A stretch of DNA of 64,000 bases. Origin: Rhizobium sp. L1K21 (lineage in GTDB: Bacteria; Pseudomonadota; Alphaproteobacteria; Rhizobiales; Rhizobiaceae). The stretch spans positions 1,364,001 to 1,428,000 of the forward strand of contig NZ_JAMXLE010000001.1 in the NCBI RefSeq assembly GCF_024055895.1, read 5' to 3'. The notes beneath the pieces are model-generated. The model had not been told where the DNA came from, did no database searches, and saw nothing but the letters and a program-made list of their open reading frames with translations. Position 1 is the stretch's first letter. Each line of letters opens with the position of its first letter. Positions 54,340 through 64,000 of the stretch are shown here, in pieces. A program made the position numbers and the translations under genes.

Positions 54340-55386
54340 ATGGCTCCGCGTAAATCCGCCGCGGCGAGCGCTGCTCGTAAATCACCTGCCAGGTCGTCTA
54401 AAAGAGATACATCTGCCAAGGTCGCTGAATTTTCCAAGGAAGAAGAGCTTTCCGCCTATCGCGAAATGCTGCTGATCCGCCGCTTTGAAGAAAAGGCGGG
54501 GCAGCTTTACGGTATGGGCTTTATCGGCGGTTTCTGTCACCTCTATATCGGGCAGGAAGCTGTCGTGGTGGGCATGCAGATGGCGCTGAAGGACGGCGAT
54601 CAGGTGATTACCGGCTATCGCGATCACGGCCATATGCTGGCAACCGGCATGGAAGCGCGCGGCGTGATGGCCGAGCTGACCGGGCGCAAGGGCGGCTACT
54701 CCCACGGCAAGGGCGGCTCCATGCACATGTTCTCCAAGGAAAAGAATTTCTATGGCGGACATGGTATCGTTGGTGCGCAGGTTTCCCTCGGCACTGGCCT
54801 GGCGTTTGCCAACCGCTACCGCGACAACAAGAATGTTTCGGTTGCCTATTTTGGTGATGGCGCAGCCAACCAGGGGCAGGTCTACGAAAGCTTCAATATG
54901 GCGGCACTCTGGAAACTGCCGGTTGTTTATGTCGTGGAAAACAACCGCTACGCCATGGGTACCTCGAATGCGCGCTCGACAGCGCAGCATGACTATTCCA
55001 AGCGCGGGGCGTCTTTCTCCATTCCCGGCGTCCAGGTGGACGGCATGGATGTGCGTGCGGTCAAGGCTGCAGCCGAAGAGGCGCTGGAACATGCCCGCAG
55101 TGGCAAGGGTCCCTTTATTCTTGAAATGATGACCTATCGTTATCGCGGCCACTCCATGTCCGACCCGGCGAAATATCGCTCCAAGGATGAAGTGCAGAAG
55201 ATGCGCTCTGAACACGACCCGATCGAACAGGTGAAAGCGCGCCTGATCGAACAGGGTTGGGCTTCGGAAGACGAACTGAAAGCCATCGACAAAGATGTAC
55301 GCGACGTGGTGGCCGACAGTGCCGAATTTGCACAAAACGATCCGGAGCCGGATGCATCCGAGCTCTACACGGACATCTTGCTGTAA
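54340..55386 (+). CDS. pdhA: pyruvate dehydrogenase E1 component, alpha subunit
   Basis: A 348-residue TPP-dependent E1 alpha that decarboxylates pyruvate in the pyruvate dehydrogenase complex. The thiamine diphosphate motif is GDGAANQGQVYESFNMAALWKLPVVYVVENN; the phosphorylation-loop equivalent (YRYRGHSMSDPAKYRSKDEV) is present. GGGAGGG precedes the ATG. It is the first gene of the pdhABC operon; E1 is heterotetrameric with PdhB. Confidence 0.97.
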   Translation: MAPRKSAAASAARKSPARSSKRDTSAKVAEFSKEEELSAYREMLLIRRFEEKAGQLYGMGFIGGFCHLYIGQEAVVVGMQMALKDGDQVITGYRDHGHMLATGMEARGVMAELTGRKGGYSHGKGGSMHMFSKEKNFYGGHGIVGAQVSLGTGLAFANRYRDNKNVSVAYFGDGAANQGQVYESFNMAALWKLPVVYVVENNRYAMGTSNARSTAQHDYSKRGASFSIPGVQVDGMDVRAVKAAAEEALEHARSGKGPFILEMMTYRYRGHSMSDPAKYRSKDEVQKMRSEHDPIEQVKARLIEQGWASEDELKAIDKDVRDVVADSAEFAQNDPEPDASELYTDILL

Positions 55387-55404
55387 GCGAAAGGGAGGAC
55401 ATCC

Positions 55405-56802
<1,398 letters not shown>

Positions 56803-56815
56803 GGGAGGCGAGGAC

Positions 56816-58192
56816 ATGCCCATTCAAATTACCATGCCTGCGCTCTCACCGACGATGGAAGAGGGCAACCTGGCCAAGTGGCTGGTGAAGGAAGGCGATA
56901 CAATTGCACCCGGTGACGTGATTGCGGAAATCGAAACCGACAAGGCGACGATGGAAGTGGAAGCAGTCGACGAAGGCACTGTTGCCAAGATCGTCGTACC
57001 CGCTGGTACAGAAGGCGTGAAGGTGAATTCGCTGATCGCGATCCTTGCCGGTGAAGGCGAGGATGTTGCCGAAGCTGCCAAGTCTGGCGGCGAAGGCGGC
57101 TCTGCTGAAAAAGCGCCTGCAAAGAAAGAGGAGGCTGCGGCCTCCGAAGCGAAGGCTGAGCCGGAAAAGGCTGCTTCGGCACCTGTGGCCGACAAGCCTG
57201 CGCCGACACCGGCTGCGGGACCTGCGCCCACGGCCGCTGGCGAGCGGGTGTTCTCTTCTCCGCTGGCGCGTCGTCTGGCAAAGGAAGCTGGTCTCGACAT
57301 CTCCGCAATTTCCGGTTCCGGTCCGCATGGCCGCGTCGTAAAGGCCGATATTGAGAAGGCGAAGTCTGAAGGCACCGGCAAGTCTGCTGCTCCCTCTGCT
57401 GCGCCTGCTGCGGCTGAAGCACCGAAGGCTGCTGCAACAGGTCCGTCCGACGATGCCGTTCTCAAGCTCTTTGAAGAAGGCTCATACGAACTTCTGCCGC
57501 ATGACGGTATGCGCAAGACGATTGCGGCGCGTTTGACGGAGTCCCACCAGACGGTGCCGTCCTATTTCGTGTCGATGGATTGCGAGCTTGATGCACTGCT
57601 GGCGCTTCGTGCGGACATCAACAAGGCGTCGCCGATGATCAAGACGGAGAAGGGCGAGGTTCCGGCCTACAAACTCTCGGTCAATGATTTCATCATCAAG
57701 GCGATGGCGCTTGCACTGCGTGATGTGCCGATGGCAAACGCATCGTGGACCTCGTCTGCGCGCGTGAAGCACAAGCATTCCGATGTCGGTGTTGCTGTTG
57801 CCATTCCCGACGGTCTGATCACACCAATCATCCGCAAGGCTGAACAGAAGACGCTGTCCGTCATCTCCAACGAGATGAAGGATCTGGCACGCCGTGCACG
57901 CGACAAGAAGCTGAAGCCTGCCGAATATCAGGGCGGTACAACGGCTGTTTCGAACCTCGGCATGTTTGGTGTTTCGAACTTTACCTCGATCATCAACCCG
58001 CCGCATGCATCGATTGTTTCGATTGGTGCCGGTGTTGAAAAGGCCGTGGTCAAGAATGGCGAAGTCAAGGTCGCAACCGTGATGACGGCGACCTTTGCCT
58101 TCGACCACCGCGTGATCGACGGTGCGCTGGGTGCTGAACTGGCGGCTTCGTTCCAGGGCCATATCCAGAACCCGATGGGCATGCTGGTATAA
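56816..58192 (+). CDS. pdhC: dihydrolipoamide acetyltransferase (E2)
   Basis: A 458-residue E2 core: one lipoyl domain (residues 1-80, Lys43), a Pro/Ala/Glu-rich linker, a peripheral-subunit-binding domain ([34 protein letters not shown], about 145-180), another Ala-rich linker and the acetyltransferase domain with the catalytic DHRVIDG near the C-terminus. It transfers the acetyl group to CoA. It starts 13 bp after pdhB. Confidence 0.96.
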   Translation: MPIQITMPALSPTMEEGNLAKWLVKEGDTIAPGDVIAEIETDKATMEVEAVDEGTVAKIVVPAGTEGVKVNSLIAILAGEGEDVAEAAKSGGEGGSAEKAPAKKEEAAASEAKAEPEKAASAPVADKPAPTPAAGPAPTAAGERVFSSPLARRLAKEAGLDISAISGSGPHGRVVKADIEKAKSEGTGKSAAPSAAPAAAEAPKAAATGPSDDAVLKLFEEGSYELLPHDGMRKTIAARLTESHQTVPSYFVSMDCELDALLALRADINKASPMIKTEKGEVPAYKLSVNDFIIKAMALALRDVPMANASWTSSARVKHKHSDVGVAVAIPDGLITPIIRKAEQKTLSVISNEMKDLARRARDKKLKPAEYQGGTTAVSNLGMFGVSNFTSIINPPHASIVSIGAGVEKAVVKNGEVKVATVMTATFAFDHRVIDGALGAELAASFQGHIQNPMGMLV

Positions 58193-58209
58193 GCGCGGGA
58201 CGCGGTGCG

Positions 58210-58848
58210 ATGAAAACCGTTCTTGCCTTTGGCGACAGTCTGACTTGGGGTTATGATCCGATCAGTCTCGGTCGGCATGAATATGCCGATCGCTGGACTT
58301 CGGTTCTGCAAAAGGGTCTCGGGCATGGCGCAAGGGTGATCCCTGAGGGCTTGAACGGGCGCACCACAGCCTATGACGATCATCTGGCGGATTGTGACCG
58401 TAACGGCGCGCGGCTTTTGCCAAGCATTCTGGAAACGCACAAGCCGCTTGACCTGGTGATCATCATGCTTGGCACCAATGACATGAAGCCGGTTGTGGCC
58501 GGTCGTGCGGTCAATGCGGTTGCTGGCGTCAAACGGTTGGTCGGGCTCATTCGCAATCATGAATGGGGCTTCGACTTCGACGTGCCGGATGTGTTGATTG
58601 TTGCACCACCGCGTATTTGCGAAACGGCCAATAGCTTTTTCGCAGCTCTTTTTCAGGGTGCGATGGATGAATCGGCGATGTTGGGCAGCCTCTATCGCGA
58701 TCTGGCCGATGAACTGGGATGCGGTTTTTTTGATGCCGGGTCTGTGGCGAAGACCTCGCCCAACGACGGGATCCATCTGGATGCAGAGAATACAAGTGCC
58801 ATCGGGCGCGGGCTTGAGCCTGTCGTTCGCATGATGCTGGGAATGTGA
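58210..58848 (+). CDS. SGNH/GDSL esterase (arylesterase-like)
   Basis: A 212-residue SGNH hydrolase with all four blocks: FGDSLTWG (Ser), the Gly in EGLNGRTT, GTNDMK (Asn) and SPNDGIHLDAEN (Asp/His). It resembles octameric aryl esterases/acyltransferases of mycobacteria and rhizobia. There is no signal peptide. It begins 17 bp after pdhC and is followed closely by a YdcH-like gene and lpdA, so it is inside the pdh operon though it is not part of the complex. Confidence 0.88.
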   Translation: MKTVLAFGDSLTWGYDPISLGRHEYADRWTSVLQKGLGHGARVIPEGLNGRTTAYDDHLADCDRNGARLLPSILETHKPLDLVIIMLGTNDMKPVVAGRAVNAVAGVKRLVGLIRNHEWGFDFDVPDVLIVAPPRICETANSFFAALFQGAMDESAMLGSLYRDLADELGCGFFDAGSVAKTSPNDGIHLDAENTSAIGRGLEPVVRMMLGM

Positions 58849-58930
58849 TTTCTTTTTGATCAGGATCAAGGAGGTATGAGCGGAAGGTTTTAGCCTTGAA
58901 GCATCTCAATTCACCAAAGGAGATGGGACA

Positions 58931-59191
58931 ATGGCGAATACCCCGCATGAGTTGGCAGAAGAATTTCCCGAATTCGTCAACAAGCTGCGCCATATGCGCG
59001 AAGTTGACGGGCATTTCTATCGCATCTCGAACGAATATCACGAGATCAACCGGGCCATTCATCGCGCCGAAACCGACATAGAGCCAGCAGACGATTTTCA
59101 TGTCGAAGATATGCGCAAGAAGCGGATGCTGCTCAAGGATGAAATCTACGGGATGCTGGTGAACCACGAAATGGTTGATCCGATCCCATAA
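58931..59191 (+). CDS. DUF465/YdcH-like small protein
   Basis: An 86-residue helical protein of the DUF465 (YdcH) family: ELAEEFPEFVNKLRHMREVDGHFYRISNEYHEINRAIHRAE then a short acidic loop and DDFHVEDMRKKRMLLKDEIYGML. It has no known function and forms a helical hairpin. It lies between the esterase and lpdA in the pdh operon. Confidence 0.85.
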   Translation: MANTPHELAEEFPEFVNKLRHMREVDGHFYRISNEYHEINRAIHRAETDIEPADDFHVEDMRKKRMLLKDEIYGMLVNHEMVDPIP

Positions 59192-59252
59192 GCGTGGCAG
59201 GGCGGCGAAGCTCCACTGCCTCGAAACCAAGAATTGAGGAGTGGAGACGCCC

Positions 59253-60698
59253 ATGTCGAATGCTTACGACGTCATTATCATTGGTTCGGGTCCCGGCGGT
59301 TATGTTGCCGCGATCCGGTCGGCGCAGCTTGGCATGAAGACGGCGATTGTCGAGCGCGAGCATCTGGGCGGTATCTGCCTCAACTGGGGCTGCATCCCGA
59401 CAAAGGCGCTGCTGCGTTCTGCCGAAATGATGGATTATGCAAGCCACGCCAAGGATTACGGCCTGACGCTGGACGGCAAGATGACGGCGGATGTGAAGGC
59501 TGTTGTGGCCCGCTCACGTGGCGTTTCGGCCCGTCTCAACGGCGGTGTCGGCTTCCTCATGAAAAAGAACAAGATCGATGTAATCTGGGGCGAGGCCAAG
59601 CTCACCAAGGCCAATGAGATTGTCGTTGGTAAATCCTCCAAGCCTGTCGTGGAACCGCAAAACCCGGTTCCGAAAGGCGTGAAGGGCGAGGGGACCTATA
59701 CCGCCAAGCACATCATTGTTGCCACAGGTGCGCGTCCGCGCGCGCTTCCGGGCATTGAGCCGGACGGCAAGCTGATCTGGACCTATTTTGAAGCGATGAA
59801 GCCGGACTTCATGCCGAAGTCTATTGTCGTGATGGGCTCTGGTGCCATCGGGATCGAATTTGCATCCTTCTACCGTTCCATGGGTGTGGATGTGACTGTC
59901 GTGGAAGTCATGAGCCAGGTCATGCCCGTCGAAGATGCGGAAATTTCTGCCATTGCCCGCAAGGCGCTGGAAAAGCGCGGCATGAAGATCCTCACCGAGG
60001 CCAAGGTTGCCAAGGTGGAGAAGGGCTCGAACTCGATCACCGCGCATGTGGAAACCAAGGACGGCAAAGTTCAGCAGATCACCGCTGATCGGTTGATTTC
60101 CGCTGTCGGCGTTCAGGGCAATATTGAAAATCTCGGCCTTGAAGCGCTGGGCGTGAAGACTGATCGCGGCTGCATCGTGGTTGATGGTTATGGCAAAACC
60201 AATGTGCCGGGCCTATATGCGATTGGCGACGTTGCCGGACCGCCGATGCTGGCGCACAAGGCAGAGCATGAAGGTGTTGTCTGCGTCGAGAAAATTGCCG
60301 GCGTTCCGGGCGTTCATGCGACGGACAAGGGCAAGGTTCCAGGCTGCACCTATTGTCACCCGCAGGTGGCATCGGTCGGCTTGACGGAAGCCAAGGCGAA
60401 GGAGCAGGGCCGCGACATTCGGGTCGGCCGCTTCCAGTTCAATGCAAACGGCAAGGCGATTGCGCTTGGTGAAGACAATGGTCTGGTGAAGACCATTTTC
60501 GACAAGAAAACCGGCGAGCTTTTAGGCGCACATATGGTGGGCGCGGAAGTGACCGAACTCATTCAGGGCTTTGTGGTTGCCATGAACCTGGAGACGACGG
60601 AAGAAGAGCTGATGCACACGATCTTCCCGCATCCGACGCTTTCTGAAATGATGAAGGAAAGCGTTCTCGATGCCTATGGGAAAGTGCTGAACGCTTGA
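59253..60698 (+). CDS. lpdA: dihydrolipoamide dehydrogenase (E3)
   Basis: A 481-residue FAD/NAD flavoprotein that reoxidises dihydrolipoamide. FAD motif IIIGSGPGGYVAAIRSAQLG, redox disulfide CLNWGC (Cys-x4-Cys), NAD motif VVMGSGAIGIEFASFYRSMG and the C-terminal His-Glu pair in HTIFPHPTLSEMMKE are seen. The ATG at 59253 has GAGGAGTGGAG upstream. It completes the pdh complex genes. Confidence 0.97.
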   Translation: MSNAYDVIIIGSGPGGYVAAIRSAQLGMKTAIVEREHLGGICLNWGCIPTKALLRSAEMMDYASHAKDYGLTLDGKMTADVKAVVARSRGVSARLNGGVGFLMKKNKIDVIWGEAKLTKANEIVVGKSSKPVVEPQNPVPKGVKGEGTYTAKHIIVATGARPRALPGIEPDGKLIWTYFEAMKPDFMPKSIVVMGSGAIGIEFASFYRSMGVDVTVVEVMSQVMPVEDAEISAIARKALEKRGMKILTEAKVAKVEKGSNSITAHVETKDGKVQQITADRLISAVGVQGNIENLGLEALGVKTDRGCIVVDGYGKTNVPGLYAIGDVAGPPMLAHKAEHEGVVCVEKIAGVPGVHATDKGKVPGCTYCHPQVASVGLTEAKAKEQGRDIRVGRFQFNANGKAIALGEDNGLVKTIFDKKTGELLGAHMVGAEVTELIQGFVVAMNLETTEEELMHTIFPHPTLSEMMKESVLDAYGKVLNA

Positions 60699-60751
60699 TC
60701 TTCGCGCCAATGGGCTTAGATGAAGTTATTGTCGTTTAACGGAGGATTGAC

Positions 60752-61006
60752 ATGAGTGGTGCAGGAATTGGCTGGCTGATGACCATTATCATCGGCGGCG
60801 TTGCCGGGTGGCTTGCGGGCAAGCTCATGAACATGAGCTACGGCATCATCTTGAATATCATCATCGGTATCGTGGGTGCAGCGATTGCGGGGGCTATTCT
60901 TCCGCGTTTCGGCCTTTTTATCGGGGGCGGTATTGTTGGTTATCTCCTGAACGGTTTTATCGGCGCGGTGATCCTGCTGTTCGTCGTGAAGCTGGTGAAA
61001 AAGTAG
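60752..61006 (+). CDS. GlsB/YeaQ/YmgE-family membrane protein
   Basis: An 84-residue, glycine-rich protein with three hydrophobic segments, matching the YeaQ/GlsB transglycosylase-associated family, whose members respond to envelope stress in other bacteria. It lies between lpdA and lipA with GGAGG before the ATG. Function unknown. Confidence 0.85.
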   Translation: MSGAGIGWLMTIIIGGVAGWLAGKLMNMSYGIILNIIIGIVGAAIAGAILPRFGLFIGGGIVGYLLNGFIGAVILLFVVKLVKK

Positions 61007-61016
61007 AGCAGTCGTA

Positions 61017-61985
61017 ATGGTCACAATCCTCGACAACGTGAAAGAACCGGTAAAGCGTGTTCGCCATCCTGAGAAGGCACACCGGCCGGATACGGAAGTG
61101 GCGAAGAAGCCTGACTGGATCCGCGTGAAAGCACCGGTGACCAAGGGCTATCACGAAACGCGCGATATCGTGAAAAGCCACAATCTGGTGACCGTTTGCG
61201 AGGAGGCGGGCTGCCCCAATATCGGCGAGTGCTGGGACAAGAAGCATGCAACCTTCATGATCATGGGCGAGATTTGCACGCGGGCCTGCGCCTTCTGCAA
61301 CGTCGCCACCGGACGGCCGCATGCGCTTGATCTGGACGAGCCTGCCAACGTCGCCAAGGCTGTCGCCAAGATGGGGCTGAACCATGTGGTGATCACCTCC
61401 GTGGACCGCGATGACCTCGAGGATGGCGGGGCAGAGCATTTCGAAAAAGTGATCTGGGCCATTCGCGAAGCGTCGCCGGACACCACGATTGAAATCCTGA
61501 CACCTGATTTCCTGCGTAAGCCGGGTGCACTGGAGCGCGTCGTGGCTGCCAAGCCGGACGTTTTCAACCACAATCTGGAAACTGTGCCGTCGAACTATCT
61601 CACCGTGCGTCCGGGTGCGCGTTACTTCCACTCGATCCGCCTTCTGCAACGCGTGAAAGAGCTGGACCCGACAATGTTCACCAAGTCCGGCATCATGGTT
61701 GGGCTCGGCGAGGAGCGCAACGAAGTGCTGCAGCTGATGGATGACTTGCGCACGGCGGATGTGGACTTCATCACCATCGGCCAATATCTGCAGCCGACAC
61801 GCAAGCACCACAAGGTGGAGAAGTTCGTTACACCTGAAGAGTTCAAGTCATATGAACAGACGGCCTATTCAAAGGGCTTCCTGATGGTGTCATCCTCGCC
61901 GCTGACGCGTTCGTCACACCATGCCGGAGACGATTTCGCCCGGATGAAGGCTGCGCGCGAAAAGAAGCTGCAGGCTGCCGAATAG
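61017..61985 (+). CDS. lipA: lipoyl synthase
   Basis: A 322-residue radical-SAM enzyme that inserts two sulfur atoms into octanoyl-protein to make lipoyl groups. The auxiliary cluster motif is [12 protein letters not shown] and the radical-SAM motif CTRACAFC. Products are the lipoyl domains of PdhB and PdhC encoded upstream, and its clusters come from the suf operon. It starts 10 bp after the GlsB-like gene. Confidence 0.97.
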   Translation: MVTILDNVKEPVKRVRHPEKAHRPDTEVAKKPDWIRVKAPVTKGYHETRDIVKSHNLVTVCEEAGCPNIGECWDKKHATFMIMGEICTRACAFCNVATGRPHALDLDEPANVAKAVAKMGLNHVVITSVDRDDLEDGGAEHFEKVIWAIREASPDTTIEILTPDFLRKPGALERVVAAKPDVFNHNLETVPSNYLTVRPGARYFHSIRLLQRVKELDPTMFTKSGIMVGLGEERNEVLQLMDDLRTADVDFITIGQYLQPTRKHHKVEKFVTPEEFKSYEQTAYSKGFLMVSSSPLTRSSHHAGDDFARMKAAREKKLQAAE

Positions 61986-62041
61986 GCTGTTGCGGAACGG
62001 GTTTTCCATGTCTAAGTTGCCCGCGTTTTGGCGAGGCGGCA

Positions 62042-62605
62042 ATGAACCTTGTTTCTATTTCTGAGGCAGCGGAGATTCTGCAGTCTGCGAAACGTGTCAT
62101 GGTTATGGGCTGCTCGGGGAGCGGCAAGAGCACGCTTTCTCTGGAACTGGCGCAACGTCTCGACCTGCATTACATTTCTATGGACAGGGATATTCTCTGG
62201 CTTCCGGGCTGGCAGTTGCGTGATCGGGCCGAACAGTTGGACCTGATGGTCAAGGCAGTGGCAGGCGAACGCTGGGTGTTCGATGGTTCGGGTCCGCGGA
62301 GCATGGAGATCAGGCTGGCGCGCGCCGAGTTTGCGATCTGGATGCGACCGCCGAGGCTTTCTTCAATCAAGGGCGTCTTGCTTCGTTGGCTGCGATATAT
62401 GGGCCGTGTGCGCCCGGCCATGGCACCGGGATGTCCGGAGAAGATGGACCTGGAATTTCTGGCCTATATATGGAATTTCGAGCGCGATCATGCGCCTAGT
62501 ATCGAGGAACAGTTTGCACTCAACGGGCAGGATGTGCCCGTTTTGATGTTGAAATCGCATCAGGAAACGGCTGCACTCCTTGCGCTTCTGCACAAGGCTA
62601 CATAA
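62042..62605 (+). CDS. P-loop ATPase/adenylate-kinase-like protein
   Basis: A 187-residue protein with a clean Walker A (MGCSGSGKSTLS) and an adenylate-kinase-like lid pattern, resembling the FlaR/topology-modulation family. It lacks a recognisable substrate motif. It sits between lipA and a START-like gene and may be cotranscribed with lipA. Confidence 0.8.
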   Translation: MNLVSISEAAEILQSAKRVMVMGCSGSGKSTLSLELAQRLDLHYISMDRDILWLPGWQLRDRAEQLDLMVKAVAGERWVFDGSGPRSMEIRLARAEFAIWMRPPRLSSIKGVLLRWLRYMGRVRPAMAPGCPEKMDLEFLAYIWNFERDHAPSIEEQFALNGQDVPVLMLKSHQETAALLALLHKAT

Positions 62606-62614
62606 GTCTCAGTT

Positions 62615-63061
62615 ATGCCTCAGTTTCAGACCCGCAAAACAGTTTCCTTCACGCCCGAGCAGATGTTTGCGCTCGTGGCTGACGTTGAGAAATATCCCGA
62701 ATTCCTGCCGCTTTGCGATGCCCTGACGGTCAAGAGCCGTAAGGAGCGGGATGGAAAGGAATTGCTCGTGGCGGATATGACGGTCGGCTACAAGGCCATC
62801 CGCGAGACATTTTCAACGCAGGTTTTGCTCAAGCGCGAAGAGCTTGCGATCGATGTTCAATATATTGATGGCCCGTTCCGATATCTCGAAAACCGCTGGC
62901 GCTTTCTTCCGTCGGGTGAAAACGGTTGCGACGTCGATTTCTTTATCGATTACGAATTCAAGAGCCGTGTGCTCGGGGCGCTAATGGGCGCGATGTTCGA
63001 GCGCGCGTTCAGGATGTTCACCGAAGCATTCGAGAGACGCGCTGAAAAAGTCTACGGCTGA
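62615..63061 (+). CDS. CoqQ/COQ10-like START-domain protein
   Basis: A 148-residue SRPBCC/START-like protein: TRKTVSFTPEQMFALVADVEKYPEFLPLCDALTVKSR is the typical COQ10/RatA opening. Bacterial COQ10-like proteins bind ubiquinone or related lipids and support respiration; RatA toxins share the fold, but no antitoxin gene is adjacent. It starts 10 bp after the P-loop gene. Confidence 0.85.
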   Translation: MPQFQTRKTVSFTPEQMFALVADVEKYPEFLPLCDALTVKSRKERDGKELLVADMTVGYKAIRETFSTQVLLKREELAIDVQYIDGPFRYLENRWRFLPSGENGCDVDFFIDYEFKSRVLGALMGAMFERAFRMFTEAFERRAEKVYG

Positions 63062-63093
63062 CAGCCTCGATTAGGCCGCTGTTCGCGCCACGG

Positions 63094-63603
63094 TCAGTGT
63101 TCTGCTGGCGCTGTCGCGAGCTTCAGAAGCATTTCGAGTGCGTTCTTGACTGATTCCATGCGCACGGCTGACCGTCCAATGTCGCCGAGCTGAAGTTCGC
63201 GGTGCAGGGTGTGTCCATCATAACGCTTGGCCACAATGTGGACGAGGCCGACGGGTTTGTCGGCTGTGCCTCCGCCGGGGCCTGCTATGCCGGTGATGCC
63301 GACAGCGAGACCGGCTTCTGAGCGAACCAGCGCACAATGGGCCATTTCCATCGCTGTTTCTTCCGAGACTGCGCCATGTTGTTTCAATGTAATGGGAAAA
63401 ATACCCAGGAGTTCGATCTTGGCGTCGTTGGAATAGGTCACGAAACCGCGTTCGAAGACGTCCGATGAGCCGGGCAATTCCGTGAGTGCAGCAGCCAGCA
63501 GGCCACCGGTGCATGATTCCGCGGTCGCAATCATGATGTTGCGCTTGCGGCAGATGTCGAGAAGTTGTCTCGCCAGTTCCATGACTTCGCCACTGTTACT
63601 CAT
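63094..63603 (-). CDS. CinA-like nicotinamide-nucleotide amidohydrolase family protein
   Basis: A 169-residue CinA C-terminal domain (PncC-type, nicotinamide mononucleotide deamidase): the [33 protein letters not shown] core and the late [22 protein letters not shown] signature are intact, without the N-terminal competence/damage domain. The ATG at 63603 has GGAG 9 bp ahead and overlaps the ispDF stop; ATGs at 63609 and 63618 are less well spaced. Confidence 0.9.
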   Translation of the reverse strand: MSNSGEVMELARQLLDICRKRNIMIATAESCTGGLLAAALTELPGSSDVFERGFVTYSNDAKIELLGIFPITLKQHGAVSEETAMEMAHCALVRSEAGLAVGITGIAGPGGGTADKPVGLVHIVAKRYDGHTLHRELQLGDIGRSAVRMESVKNALEMLLKLATAPAEH

Positions 63604-64000
63604 GGCCATGGGCTCCATAAATGACGGTTGCCGTTGCGATGGCGGCTATGCCTTCCTCGCGACCGGCAAAGCCGATTTTTTCGTTTGTCGTCGCCTTAAC
63701 CGAACATCTTTCGAGATCGATTTCCAGCATTTCCGCTAGGTTTTTGCGCATTTCATCGCGCCGCGGACCAATTTTGGGCCGCTCGGCGATAATGGAAATG
63801 TCGGCATTGGTGATGCGGCCTCCGCGTTCGCGCACGATATTGGCCGCGTGGCGCAGGAAAACGTGCGAGGCACAACCTTTCCATTGCGGATCGGAGGGCG
63901 GGAAATGGTCGCCGATATCGCCCGCCCCGCAGGTGGCGAGAAGCGCGTCCGTCAAAGCGTGCAGGGCAACGTCAGCGTCGGAATGGCCCGAAAGACGCTT
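63596..64000 (-). CDS. ispDF: 2-C-methyl-D-erythritol 2,4-cyclodiphosphate synthase domain, C-terminal part (probably of fused ispDF; continues beyond window)
   Basis: The visible 134 residues are an IspF domain of the MEP isoprenoid pathway. The metal-binding [33 protein letters not shown] and the closing [19 protein letters not shown] are present. The frame is open to the right window edge with no start, so the protein extends upstream; in Rhizobiaceae it is normally fused to IspD, which I infer rather than see. Its TAA lies inside the start of cinA. Confidence 0.92.
   Translation of the reverse strand, partial: KRLSGHSDADVALHALTDALLATCGAGDIGDHFPPSDPQWKGCASHVFLRHAANIVRERGGRITNADISIIAERPKIGPRRDEMRKNLAEMLEIDLERCSVKATTNEKIGFAGREEGIAAIATATVIYGAHGHE

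Noticed and set aside
62615-63061. RatA-type toxin
   Set aside because: The fold fits, but there is no antitoxin neighbour, and the context with lipA and the COQ10-like opening favours a ubiquinone-related protein.

Overview
The window looks like a chromosomal core segment from an alphaproteobacterium of the family Rhizobiaceae, most probably Agrobacterium or a close relative. Reasons: a single large suf operon that starts with an extra cysteine desulfurase; a pyruvate dehydrogenase cluster whose E1-beta carries its own lipoyl domain; the kdsA-eno-ftsB-pdhABC-lpdA-lipA order ending at a fused ispDF; a cysG-DUF2849-cysI-DUF934 block; and high-G+C codon use. Genes are tightly packed, with many 1-8 bp overlaps. 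I see no rRNA, insertion sequence, prophage or CRISPR array. The species call is from memory of gene order, not from a search.

Layout. 1-12.7 kb: end of alanine dehydrogenase, small enzymes (VOC, DUF1203, GNAT), a sulfur-flavoured minus-strand run (sseA, GFA-family protein, AlaX-type editing protein, cysK), tRNA-Leu(UAA), TrkH potassium transporter, divergent ilvA, a hydrolase, an HlyU-like protein and two tandem Bcr/CflA-type exporters. 12.8-19.8 kb: grxD, purB, two uncharacterised proteins, rpe, a Stf0-type sulfotransferase, mazG, a nucleoside deaminase and an exported protein. 20-25 kb: sulfite reduction (cysG, DUF2849, cysI, DUF934) followed by ferredoxin-NADP reductase. 25-36 kb: Nudix hydrolase, DEAD-box helicase, M23 peptidase, DUF455 ferritin-like protein, 1-Cys Bcp peroxiredoxin, a large AsmA/YhdP-like envelope protein, tyrS and anmK. 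36.2-40.4 kb: the most accessory-looking part, with a small pyrophosphohydrolase and patatin phospholipase diverging from a secreted caspase-Sel1 protein across an exact 52-bp tandem duplication. 40.4-47.6 kb: the complete suf Fe-S assembly operon behind a promoter with candidate Irr and RirA sites. 47.7-64 kb: PAS histidine kinase and single-domain response regulator, kdsA, eno, ftsB, the pdh complex with lpdA and lipA, small membrane and lipid-binding proteins, cinA and the IspF end of ispDF.

How they work together. Several modules converge on Fe-S and sulfur chemistry: CysK, CysG/CysI and the desulfurases handle sulfur; GrxD and Suf build and carry clusters; LipA uses clusters to make lipoate; and lipoate is the cofactor of PdhB and PdhC encoded nearby. 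Enolase feeds the same pathway toward pyruvate dehydrogenase. No single obviously new system stands out. The best candidates for a second look are the caspase/patatin region with its tandem repeat, the iron-control region upstream of suf, the electron supply to CysI, and several perfect intergenic palindromes.
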